From positions 18,974,031 to 19,038,030 of the forward strand of contig NC_058141.1 of the NCBI RefSeq assembly GCF_011075055.1: a stretch of DNA of 64,000 bases, in the 5' to 3' direction. Source of the stretch: Mangifera indica. Its lineage: Eukaryota > Streptophyta > Magnoliopsida > Sapindales > Anacardiaceae. Under the pieces are notes generated by a model. That model was not told the origin of the DNA. It saw only the letters and a program-made list of their open reading frames with translations, and made no database searches. Of the stretch, positions 24,393 through 34,264 are shown one piece after another; the stretch's first letter is position 1; each line of letters opens with the position of its first letter. The position numbers were made by a program, and so were the translations under genes.

Positions 24393-26673
24393 GGCTAGAG
24401 ACTAGATGACTAGGAGAAAAATTATGTCTGTTATTGTGGTAGTGCCTGCTGGTATTTGGCTTTATAATGTGCAATTGTCGTGTAATTAATGTGAATGAAG
24501 GGTAATGTCAACTATTATTGACTTTAAGTAATTAGAATTTAGTGCTGCGTCCCAACCAAAATTTAAGTTTGATGTTTTTTCCACGTCTTTTATCAATCTG
24601 GGTACTTATCATCTTTCTCGTGGATCAATTAATCATCAAATGGAAGGATGGAGACAATCCATGGCTGCCAAAATTCTACAGAATCTTATCGTTATTTGGT
24701 ATTATTAATTTAATAAGATTTAGCTCAATTCATAAACTTGAAAATTTTTCTTCGCTAATAAAATATAATCTCAGTTATGACCGCAAAAGTTCTCAATATA
24801 TGTCAACACTGCAGTTGTGAAACAATTAATGACCTGCAATGCAAGTTACAAGCCTCAGGATCATCGAAGCCAATAACGTTTGATTTGAATTTTGGCGCAT
24901 GGGATGGGATATAGATAATACACTTTGGTAAAATTGGCGTCAGTTTTCATGTGGTTCATGAGTAAATGCATTGTTGACCATACCAAAAGCAAGTAGCGGC
25001 TGTCAACAACACTTCATTAACTCTGTCCACATACTATGCAGCAATGTTTTTTACGCCGGATGGGTGATCCGATTAATTATTTCACTGATTTATAATTTTA
25101 TCGATTTAATTGATTTAATTAAAAAATTGATTAATTTAATTTAATATCAAATTATAATAAATAAATTTTATTTAAAAATTTATAAAAAATAAAATTAATT
25201 AAGATACCTACATCTATAAAAGTTAAAATATATTTATTTTAAAAAATAATAATTATTTATTTGATTTCAATGAAACAAATAAAATAAAAAAGGTTTCAAT
25301 TTTATGATATAAAAAAAATATAATTTTATAAATTATATTCTATAAAAGATATGAAATTTTTTTATTTTATTTTTAAACTTTTTTTTATAAATCTTTAGAA
25401 ATTCATCCAATTTAATAAAAAATAATCAAATTATTTAAAAATAATTAAAAATTTGGTCAAACTCAATCAAATTAGATTTTGATTAGATTTAACCAAATTA
25501 ATAAAAAAAAAAATTATATTAAATAAATTAAATTTAAAATCGATTCTTAATTTAATCAATTAAACTAATTGATTCAGTCTGATTTTAAAATTATTGCAAA
25601 GACATAAAAATAAGGCCGTCTCGCACGTAAAGAGGTTCTTCGGGAAGCGAACAAAGACAAAATCAATTCCTAAAAGCGGAGGCAGTTGTAGAACAGTGGG
25701 CATTATCCCAAAACACTCAGAGTCTTCGTGGCCTAGCAAGCGCCTTCAATGATATATTTTGCGCCAACTTCCAGTCTTTGTTTGCGTAAATTGGCTTTTC
25801 GATTGCGGATATTTTATGATCAGAGAGGCTATGGAGGAGTTGAGGAAATGCCTTTTTATTCTTGTTTTGTAAGATCATAGATTTAGATGAGGAGACTGGT
25901 GGCATAACTTGGTTGAATATTATCAAGGAAGGTGACGACTGAGTTGTTGTATATTTGACTGAAGACTATAAGCAGCAGGTAGCAGATGTAACAACTTCTT
26001 CTCTGAACAGAAACTTCTGCTGGTGACGCTTCCTATTTGAATATATGAAAACAAAAAACAAAAGAGAGACACTAACTTTATGAACTTCATCACAAAATTA
26101 ATCATATTTAATGTAATGGGTTTATTTGTTGTCTTTGTTTTTGAGCTCTTGGAAAGAAAAAGGGTTGGGGGCTGGTTGGAGCATGCATACTAAAAGTAGG
26201 ACAGACATGGGTTCCCCGAAGCTCTCTAAAAGTCCCTATTAGTTTTTTTTTTTTTGTTGTTCTTTTATAGTTCTCATTATTTTTTCCCATTATATTATAT
26301 ACTACACATTAGAAGATGGGACCAATTGGATTCCTATGTTTAATTAGTATTTTTCCTCGGACAAAATTTGAGACTAAGCTGAAATTTAATTAAAACAAGA
26401 CCAAGATTCTAAAGTAATAATCTTTCTCCCCTCCTCTAGACCTTAAATAAAATAAAACTTGAAATATTTTATTTAAGAATGTTACACAGTTGGAGATGTG
26501 TCTAAGCACTTGCATGCTAAGCAAACGCTCTACCAAATGAGCTACATCCACCTTTCATCATGCTTTAAGTTCAAAATAAAACGAGAGATTCAAACCCGTG
26601 CACCCAATGACAGAATTGGATAAAATAACAGCATAATTATTAAACTGGCACTGGTAAAGAGATATAAGTTCAG
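24393..26673. other. Intergenic with AT-rich inverted element and tRNA fossil
   Basis: 24393-25040 is ordinary spacer and the LEA_2 promoter. 25050-25605 is an extremely AT-rich block whose ends are approximate reverse complements (GATTTAATTGATTTAATT-type on the left, TTAATTTAATCAATTAAAC-type on the right), probably a decayed MITE. 25620-26110 is less AT-rich and contains two short minus-strand frames discussed under findings. A tRNA-Ala relic sits at 26491-26552. Confidence 0.4.
26491..26552 (-). pseudogene. tRNA-Ala(AGC) pseudogene lacking the T arm
   Basis: Read on the minus strand, this is a tRNA-Ala-like sequence. It begins GGTGGATGTAGCTCATTTGG, with a D arm closed by GCTC/GAGC, and has an anticodon stem-loop TTTGC-TTAGCAT-GCAAG with anticodon AGC. 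The acceptor 3' strand CATCTCCA is present. The variable region and TpsiC arm are reduced to about ten bases, without the GGTTCGA box B, so the molecule cannot fold as a normal tRNA or be transcribed efficiently. It lies just downstream of LEA14. Confidence 0.75.
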
Positions 26674-27261
26674 TCAAAAGCAATCTTTGAGGCTAGGAAG
26701 CTTGATCTGGCCCTTTTTCGAGAGAGGAATGGTGAAGTCTCCAATGACAGGAAGGTCAAAGGTAAGACCCAATTGCAACTCATAGTCAATGTCCCAATCC
26801 TTTGCAATGTCCTTTGCCAAACTCACTAGTACACTATGTGGCACTTTCAACCCTACGTTCAGTATTGTCTTCTCATTTGCTTTCAGTGAGCCAGGGTCTG
26901 GCATTTTCCCAGAGACAATCACCCTGAATCAGACACGCAATATATACTAACTAAGATGTATATTTGATGGTATAGACACTTTCACTTGGAAGATTCGTTA
27001 TATATACATAGGATAAATGAAGAAATAAATGGAAAATACTGAGAACTAATGAAACCTGCCGGCGCTTTTGAGGATGTAGGAGACCTCACAAACGGGAAGT
27101 GAATGGCTGTAGGGATTGTCGACAGAGACCTTTGCATTATATTCCACACCTTCACGACTCACGCTGTTCAAACCAACGCCTGTAAGGTTAGCCTCTGGCT
27201 TCTTCATGTTCGTCACCTTCTGTGAAACATAGTTCTTTGCCGCCTCCACAAACTTCGACAT
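26674..27261 (-). CDS. LEA14: LEA14 desiccation-related protein (LEA_2, soluble)
   Basis: A 151-residue soluble LEA group 5C/LEA_2 protein, the same length as cotton Lea14-A. Two exons: 27261-27056 and 26923-26674, joined within an Arg codon. The N-terminus KFVEAAKNYVSQKVTNMKKP is the typical amphipathic start. The WHy/LEA_2 beta-sandwich covers about 30-150, with DNPYSHSLPVCEVSYILKS and the conserved IVSGKMPDPGSL and WDIDYELQLGLTFDLPVIGD. These proteins accumulate during dehydration or ABA treatment and, unlike most LEAs, are folded. The frame upstream of 27261 has no ATG (only a GTG at 27318), so the start is secure. A core ACGT element lies about 95 bases upstream. Confidence 0.93.
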
Positions 27262-27352
27262 TTTGTAGAGAGAGAAAATCACCACGACGGCCGAGATTAA
27301 GATTTGATTATTTATCACAATACTTGTGCAGGATGTCTCTTTGAGATTTGTG

Positions 27353-27360
27353 ACACGTGT
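27353..27360. promoter_or_regulatory. ACGT-core element (ACACGTGT) upstream of LEA14
   Basis: The palindromic ACACGTGT is about 95 bases 5' of the LEA14 start codon, a position and sequence that fit an ABA-responsive element. That would agree with the dehydration-induced expression known for LEA14 genes. Only motif and position are seen here. Confidence 0.45.
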
Positions 27361-28391
27361 AAATGTTCGATAATATGGGTATGATTAGGAGGTCTGTATT
27401 CTCTTAAAAAAGAAAGGAAATAAAATAAAATATTTCCTCCTCTTATTAGAATTTCCAGTACTGAATAATTTATTTACCTACCATAATGCATTTGCAAAGG
27501 CAAAGCTACCTTAACTTGAGATTTCATATCTTACCATTTGTTCTCCGTTGCCACTGGATAAATTCACGATATTGATTAAAGTTTCATATACTTCAACAAA
27601 AATTAAGAAACTTAACCCATTGTTAATTGACAATTGTTATGAACCAGAAAAGGGCAAGGATGGAAAAGTCTCAATTTAGCTGGTTACATAAGAGTAATAC
27701 TTTGTACGCAATAGATAAATTATTTGTATTTTCTTCTTGATTTCGAGGTAACAGTTATTATTTATATATATCATCATATAAAGATTTAATATATTAATAT
27801 ATTTAATATGTTATATGCTCATGTTATATGTTCATCATGATCATTTATGGTATCAAAAAGCTTGGACGATCAAGCTTTATGTGCATTGCTAGATTGATGA
27901 TAGGTGTTGTAAGGTTGCAACAAATGATAAAGATTCACACTTGACCTAGATTTGCTTATAAAAACTCAACGATGATCCCTTTTTAATCAAATTATTATTA
28001 TTTTTAATTTGATGTTCTTTGTAATATGTAGCATTTAATACTATTACGACTATTATAAATACGAGGTCACCTATGAGGCAAGTTATTCAGTTGAAGAAGG
28101 GTGACTGGTGAAGGCTTAAGGGCTCACATTCTAATTCTTCGTCTCAGTATTTCAATGTTCATTTATAATACACGCTTAGTATTACATGTCTATTGACACT
28201 GAGTTGATAATAAGTAGATGAAAAACGTCTGTTGGAGGTTGATAAAGAGAAGAGGCCAATGTGGCCTCAAAAAAAGAGATTGTAGGATGATGACCATCTT
28301 CTTGCAATAGTTGAATCTAGTCTTATAGGCCTATCTATGACATGGACAAGGATTGTCCTACTCTTCTATCTTGCTCTTCCTAATCTTTTGT

Positions 28392-28548
28392 ACTATGTAT
28401 ATCAATAATGAATATTAATTTTTGTACTAACGATGATATATCACTATATGATTAAATAATCTAAATTAGATATAAAATAACATATAATCATATAGTGACA
28501 TATTATCGTTAATACACACATTAATACTTATTATTAATATACATAATT
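28392..28548. mobile_element. Hairpin MITE copy
   Basis: Inverted arms of about 63 bases run from 28392-28454 and 28486-28548. They share the core ATATATCACTATATGATT with the element at 23581-23705, so this is a member of the same family. It lies in the first copy of the tandem duplication. Confidence 0.65.
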
Positions 28549-28744
28549 TTACTCTTTTTAATTAGTATCAAAACCATTTTTAATAAAATTGTATACGCAT
28601 TTTTAAGTACATAATTGAGTGCATAAATAATATATCATCATGATGAATATCTTCTTGCAACAGTTGAATCTAGTCGTATAGGGGCTACCCATGCCATGGA
28701 CAAGGATTGTCCTTCTCTTCCTTCTTGCTCTTCTCAATCTTTAT

Positions 28745-28876
28745 TACTATGTGCACTAATAATAAATATTAATTTATATACTAACGATAATATGTCACTA
28801 TTTGATTAAATAATCAAAATTAAATATAAAATAACACACAATCATATAGTGACACATCATTATTAATACACATAAT
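28745..28876. mobile_element. Hairpin MITE copy in the second duplication unit
   Basis: Same inverted structure as 28392-28548, shortened and diverged: ACTAACGATAATATGTCACT on the left against AGTGACACATCATTATTAAT on the right. It was produced by the tandem duplication rather than by a separate insertion, since the flanks are duplicated too. Confidence 0.6.
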
Positions 28877-28932
28877 TTTACTCCTATTAATTAATATCAA
28901 AACCATTTTTAACAAAACTGTGTATATATTTT

Positions 28933-29056
28933 TGAGTGTACAATTGAGTACATAGATAATATATCATCATGTGATTGAGTGATTTTAAATTAAAGATTAA
29001 GAAATATCCAATCACATAATGACACATAATCTACGTACCCAATTGTATATTCAAAC
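28933..29056. mobile_element. Hairpin MITE copy
   Basis: Left arm about 28933-28979 and right arm about 29009-29056 are reverse complements (GATAATATATCATCATGTGA against TCACATAATGACACATAATC). The loop resembles that of 23581-23705. The left half of a similar element also ends copy 1 of the tandem duplication near 28600-28641. Confidence 0.6.
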
Positions 29057-29423
29057 ATATGTACATATAACATTGTTCAACCATTTTATAATAGTTTTCT
29101 ACTTATGATATCTTTCTTATAGACATTTGACTTTGAAACAATTAATTTGATAGTGAATCACAAATCAAGTAACATAAAAAGATAAACTTAAATAGATCAT
29201 GTGTGTTAAGAAATTAAGAGAATTTACACAAGTTTATTTATTATATTATATAGTCTGATATATTGGTCCATGTACATAAAAGTTCACACTAAATTACATT
29301 ACATGGTAAGAAAGAAAGTAATTAAGCATATATAATTAACCTGTCAAGAACAAATGGTTTTTGCTTGATTTGTTCTTGAAATATTAACGCACATACAAGT
29401 AAAATGAGTGAGATAATGATAAA

Positions 29424-30099
29424 TTAGAACCTAGCAAGGAATTGCATTTGCTTGAGAAGAGGAGTTAGGGTTTCCATTAATTTCTCACAGGGATGGTTAT
29501 GAATTCCTTCGTAAGTTGTAACCACGATGCTCGTGTCTTTTGATAGCCTTTGCACCTGTTTCTTGACGTTGCATGTATGATGTGTGCAGCGGTAGTAGCT
29601 CCTTTTGTCCATGTTCATAAACAAAAACAAAACAATAAGTAATGAGTTTCAGAAAATCTGATTGAAAAAGTGTCACAAAAGATGCATCGATGTTGGCACA
29701 CCTGGGATATGTGCTATTCTTTACAGCTTTCTGTCCATATTTTCTCCACCTGTAACCATCATCAAGGATGTCATCAACACTCCTAGTCTGAAACGCAAAC
29801 CTAGGCCGGCTGGTTTTTTTCATTCTGCTGATTTTCCTCTTACTCTCCTTGCACCACTTTTCTTCCTCACCTTTACTCTCAGCCATAGCACAGCTATTTT
29901 CCATCATCGGACCAGTCTCTGCCACCCCTGATTGACTGGAAAAGAGGGTAGCCCAGTCAATGTCCGAAAATATTTGAGGTTCAAGAGGGGTTTGCAGTGA
30001 TGAAGAGGGGAGTGAAGGTGTGAATAGATAGGGAGAACTCGGGTTAAGCGGTGGCAATAGAGGTGGCGTTGATGGGATTGAGAATTCATGGCCTTCCAT
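29424..30099 (-). CDS. WRKY transcription factor, group IIc (WRKY43/24/56-like)
   Basis: A 191-residue DNA-binding protein, expected to bind W-boxes (TTGAC) in the nucleus. Two exons: 30099-29702 and 29601-29424. The intron splits the Arg codon after YGQK...YPR, the R-type intron position shared by most WRKY domains. Residues 1-90 are Pro/Ser-rich with an acidic patch; a basic KSKR-like segment ([12 protein letters not shown]) precedes the domain. WRKYGQK is at 118-124. The zinc ligands are C138, C143, H167 and H169 (C-X4-C-X23-H-X-H), complete. The C-terminus [20 protein letters not shown] is diagnostic of the WRKY43/24/56 clade. Arabidopsis WRKY43 (At2g46130, from memory) sits next to LEA14, supporting that subgroup; that protein has a much shorter N-terminus. 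Confidence 0.92.
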
Positions 30100-31304
30100 T
30101 GGGGGCTATTGAAAGAGGAACTGAGAATGTAGGATAATGGCAGTTTTAAAAGAGTGAAGAAGGTGTGTTGGAAGGTAGAAGAGGTTGGGCAGACCCACAA
30201 AAGAGAGATAGAGACAGGTTGATGGAGTTTGAAAACGGGGAGACCTTCATATTTTCATCTCTTAAACTCAATGTAAACCCAACTAAATCTCACCTACTTC
30301 TGTTCAACTGCCCTTGAGCAAAAGGAGACGTGCCCAACATGCATCGTTATCACCAATGTGTGCATGCTGATGCGATTGCCCTTACCCTTTCATCGCCTCA
30401 GCATTCTATCGCAATATTAATGTAACACTACACACTTGCTTAAAAAGCCACCGTTTTTTATCCATATAATACTGTTCACCAAACCATACGCTACTGACTA
30501 AATTTTGCCCGGTTCCTGGTCTTCCTTCATACTATTTATATAAAGAAAAGTAGATATAAGATAAAATAAATTATATAATAACCAATATAACATCAGCTTG
30601 TATAAAATAATTTATATTAATGAAAGGGTTTAAGTTTTGGAAGACATAAAAAGTATAACCATAAATCCTGTGTTTGGTTTTGAGGCCTGCCCGGGGGATG
30701 TTCGTATTCACATTCAACCCCACCACAGCCAGAAGACATGCGTTGATTAGAAGCCTGGGAAACCCCTGAGTAGGTCACCTACAATACAAGGACTTCCTAG
30801 AACTGTTTTCTACTAATATTGGCCAAGTAACATTTCAAGGCAGTACGGTAAAAATGACTAAATTATCACTCAAATTGAGAAAACAAGAGGCACACAGACA
30901 CAATCTGTAGTTGCAACAGCAAACCAAATTACTTCGTATTGTAGGAATTTTGTAGGCAATGTAGAAATTAAATATACATCTGCAGAACTAAACTATGATA
31001 TATAGCCATCCAAATACAGAATTTAGTCATGACCAAAATTTGGAAGTTTGAAGCAATAGGTAGGCAGAGGTGAGGAGAAAAATAAATGAGAACAACAGAT
31101 TCCAAATATCCTGGTCCCAACAAAATTCATCTAGACTGCATAATGGTGATCAGCAGCTCACAATGTCCCTGTCGGCTTGAACTTTTCATCTAGAATGTCA
31201 AAATTCATTCCTTCAAACTGCAAGAATTTAATGCAAAACAGATAATGGTATCCAGTTCCAGAAAACATTTATGTGTGGCTTGGAAGTGAAATAAGATATC
31301 AATA
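30100..31304. other. Intergenic: WRKY promoter and mL46 3' flank
   Basis: 30100-30240 is the probable 5' UTR and proximal promoter of the WRKY gene. 30690-30790 is noticeably GC-richer, with no open frame. 31140-31304 probably belongs to the 3' UTR of mL46. No additional gene was seen. Confidence 0.4.
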
Positions 31305-33508
31305 TCAGCTGATAATCATCTTGTTAAGATATTCGGCTTGCTCAGGAAAATACTCCATAAGCTCCTCTTTGGTTACCCAAACAAAATCCGCACATTTTCC
31401 AATTTTAAACTTGTTGGTTGCAATCACTTGAGACTTAAAGAAGAATCGCTGGCAAAAGAAGGAAATCAAGTGACAATTAAATACAAACAACTAAAAGTCA
31501 CATTCAGAATAAAGAGAAATCGGGATGATGTTCATATTTATTAAAAAAACAATATATATTGACAGTGTGATACTATATTTGATATATATTTATCACCAAA
31601 AGCAAAAGGAATACCATGCATACATATTGATAATGCCCTTCTTTGAAGAACATATATTTTCCAGAAAATATACCTTACAAGATGGAATATCTTGCACTTT
31701 GTCGGTAGGCTGTACAACCATGTGACCCATAGGAGCGTTTCCAACAAAATAAGTGTGGGAAAGGTCTCCGAGGACAGATTTTAAAGCAGACTCAGCACAC
31801 TGCAAACATATGAAAACAATTTTTATGAGAGGGAGAAGAAGGCAAAGAGGAGGGGTAGGGGATAAATTACCTTGCGCAATGTCTCCTCAGACTCATATAT
31901 TTTTTCAGGAAAATGCCAAACAGGCTTACCATCAGGAGCTCCATAAGCATTGCCATACAGAAGAAGATAGAGTCTTCGGTCAAGTGCTCTCTGTAATGAT
32001 CTTCAGAAAAAAATTCTAAATTTCAAGAAAAAATCATAAAAGAGGGTCAACTGTGAAGTAAGAATCCCACGTTAATGTAATTATGTAGTGACTAGATGCA
32101 TTACAATATAAATAGCATCAGAAGTTCAGTACAGACTAGAAGAATCCCACTTGACTGAAGATAGAGTCTTCGATCAAGTGCTCTCTGTAATGATCTTCAG
32201 AAAAAAATTATAAATTTCAAGAACAAATCATAAAAGAAGGTCAACTGTGAAGTAAGAATCCCAGGTTAATGTAATTATGTAGTGACTAGATGCATTACCA
32301 TATAAATGGCATCAGAAGTTCAGTACAGACTAGAAGAATCACAAGAATCTTCTCAATCTCACAAAACATGAATATTAACATGGCCACCACAATAAGAGAC
32401 GAATTATCATGGAGTCATATCAAGCAATGGGTTAATAAAGCACCCTGAAGAAACAAACTCCAGTTGAAAGCCACTGATGACATTGCTTTCTTACTTAAAC
32501 ATTAAGTCAAGCATATAAAATAATTTATATAAATGAAAGGACTTAGGTTTTAGAAGACATATATTAAATAGCCATAAAAATCTTCAATTTACTTTCTATC
32601 ATTTGTTTTGTCAGCTTCAGTAATCCGAGGAGCTGGAACATAGTCAATTTGGTAGTCCCCTTTTCCCCTGTTATAAAGTAACAGACAAGAATTGTTAACA
32701 ACAATCAAAACTCATAAGGTTGAGCATTCACAATAAAGTTGGATTACAATAAAGTTAGACATGGTCTAGTAGAACTGTTAAGAGATGCTTTATGTCAACT
32801 TGGATTACTATTAAGCATTCACAATAAAGTTTAGTTTAAGGCAAGACATATGCCAACATGAAAGTAATAGCTTATGAAAATAAGCCCCATAAAATTAAGT
32901 ACAGCAGAGAAACATACTTACCTAGAATTAGACTTATCTAAGAATTCATCTGGATATCTGCGCCGATATTGCTGTCTCCACCGAAATCTAATACCCATAA
33001 ACCCCAAATCCAAATTAGGTGAAAGAAAGAAATATCTTTAAATAAAAATTAAATAGTAAAAGAAAACCCCTCAAGGATTCTAATTATCTACCACCCAGAG
33101 ATAAAAAATTTGTGCCATGTGTTTTTGCAATTTCAATTCCCAAATAACTATGGAACTATAAAATAAATTTATTTTTCCAGGTTCCAAATGAAAAGTTATC
33201 TAATCTACTTAGCTTCTATTACAGATTGAAATTGAACCAAACATTATTTAGAGATCACCACAACTGAAACACAACATCAAGTTATAGGCGTGCGTTTTAT
33301 AAGCACCCACAAATAGTTTTCGAAAAGAAAAGGCAATGAAAGCAGCAACTCACGAGAACTCTTGGAATGCATAAACCACAGGGTCTATTTTTGGAATAAC
33401 AACAGGCAATCTCTCGAACAGCACAGATGCAACAATATTCTCAGAGTTCGTGCTAAACCCTCTCTTTGCCACCAGAGGAAGAACCAGCGATGTTAACGAT
33501 CGCCGCAT
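31305..33508 (-). CDS. Mitochondrial large ribosomal subunit protein mL46 (MRPL46-like, Nudix fold)
   Basis: A 227-residue mitochondrial ribosomal protein with an inactive Nudix-like fold. Exons high to low: 33508-33354, 32987-32922, 32667-32593, 31988-31871, 31799-31674, 31448-31305. The N-terminus is a basic Ser/Leu-rich presequence (MRRSLTSLVLPLVAKRGFST). The L46 hallmark FERLPVVIP follows, then EADKTNDRKALDRRLYLLLY and the Nudix-like segments PVWHFPEKIYESEETLRK and WVTKEELMEYFPEQAEYLNK. Frame requires the fourth exon to begin after CAGAG rather than CAG, choosing the second of two AGs two bases apart. A tandem duplication in the intron before that exon copies this acceptor (see 31963-32340). 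The gene lies head-to-tail downstream of the iminopeptidase. The canonical Nudix catalytic box is not conserved, as expected for L46. Confidence 0.9.
31963..32146. repeat. Tandem duplication in mL46, copy 1 (functional acceptor side)
   Basis: This 184-base unit covers the first 26 bases of the fourth mL46 exon (minus strand), its splice acceptor and the adjacent intron. It is repeated at 32157-32340 after a 10-base spacer, with about a dozen differences. Confidence 0.85.
32157..32340. repeat. Tandem duplication in mL46, copy 2 (decoy acceptor)
   Basis: Second copy of the 184-base unit, offset 194 bases. It keeps the acceptor TCATTACAG/AG and the first 26 bases of the exon but then runs into intron, so any use of this acceptor would yield an out-of-context exon and an early stop. 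Confidence 0.85.
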
Positions 33509-34264
33509 TATGGATCTACAGATAGAAACTCATAAAATTTTAAAGAGAATAAACAGAAAAACGTTTGAAGGAGAGTGAGAAATTTTACTTTTTATTTATA
33601 GTTTGAATGAAATTTCATTAGCTTCCAAAAGCCCCACTTAAACCCTAGAAATGAATTAGCAGAATGGTACTGAAGAAGAACAGAGTGAAAAGTTTAACGG
33701 GGATGAGAATACCGGAGACTGGTAGAGACGGTTGTTGAGTTGAGGGTTTCCCCTTTAGGTCTGTTTTTTAACATATTCTAAAGCAACCGGACGGGTCGGT
33801 TTACTCTCACAATAGCCTTAATTGTCAAAAACCCAAAAAGAAAGGCCAAGCTCATGGTCATACAGATAGACATTCTTCGACTCAGCTTCCTTTGTAGTTT
33901 TCACAAATCATAATTTTTTGATTTTGCATTTAAAACCCTTACTGTAATTGTTGAATTTAAATGAGTGGAGCTACGGCTTTCCAGAGATCAAGTTCTTGAA
34001 AAGTAGGGCTACATTTTTTGGTACATGATACCTTGATAGATCTCACAACCGGAACTATCAAAATCCAGAATAAATACAAGAAAGAATTAACAATGAAAAG
34101 AACAGATTAAAAAAGATTTGATTTTGATTGATAAAAAGTTGTTTTGTACAATAGAAGTCTCGTCTTGAGCTCTAAGATGATGGAAATTTAAAAAAAAAAA
34201 AATTATGAGATGGGTAAATTGCAGCTTTTAAATAATAAAATTAAACGCAGTACAGTAACAGATA
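33509..34264. other. Intergenic between iminopeptidase 3' end and mL46 promoter
   Basis: 33509-33760 is the likely 5' UTR and promoter of mL46. The rest is short AT-rich spacer leading to the stop codon of the iminopeptidase at 34265. No other feature was recognised. Confidence 0.45.

Larger units (their letters stand above)
28287..28971. repeat. Direct tandem duplication, period about 353 bp, each copy holding a MITE
   Basis: Copy 1 (28287-28639) and copy 2 (28640-about 28971) align from ATGATGA..ATCTTCTTGCAA through CATGGACAAGGATTGTCC and the hairpin element to ATATATCATCATG. Scattered substitutions show the duplication is not recent. No coding sequence is involved. Confidence 0.75.
27262..29423. 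other. Intergenic: LEA14 promoter and MITE-rich region
   Basis: 27262-27500 is the LEA14 5' flank. 27500-28280 is plain AT-rich spacer. 28287-28971 is a tandem duplication of about 353 bases carrying hairpin MITEs in each copy, followed by a further MITE at 28933-29056. 29060-29423 is the 3' flank of the WRKY gene. No gene was recognised. Confidence 0.5.

Noticed and set aside
27262..27318. Longer start for LEA14
   Set aside because: The upstream in-frame codon is GTG, not ATG, and homologues start at MSKFVEAAK-like sequence.
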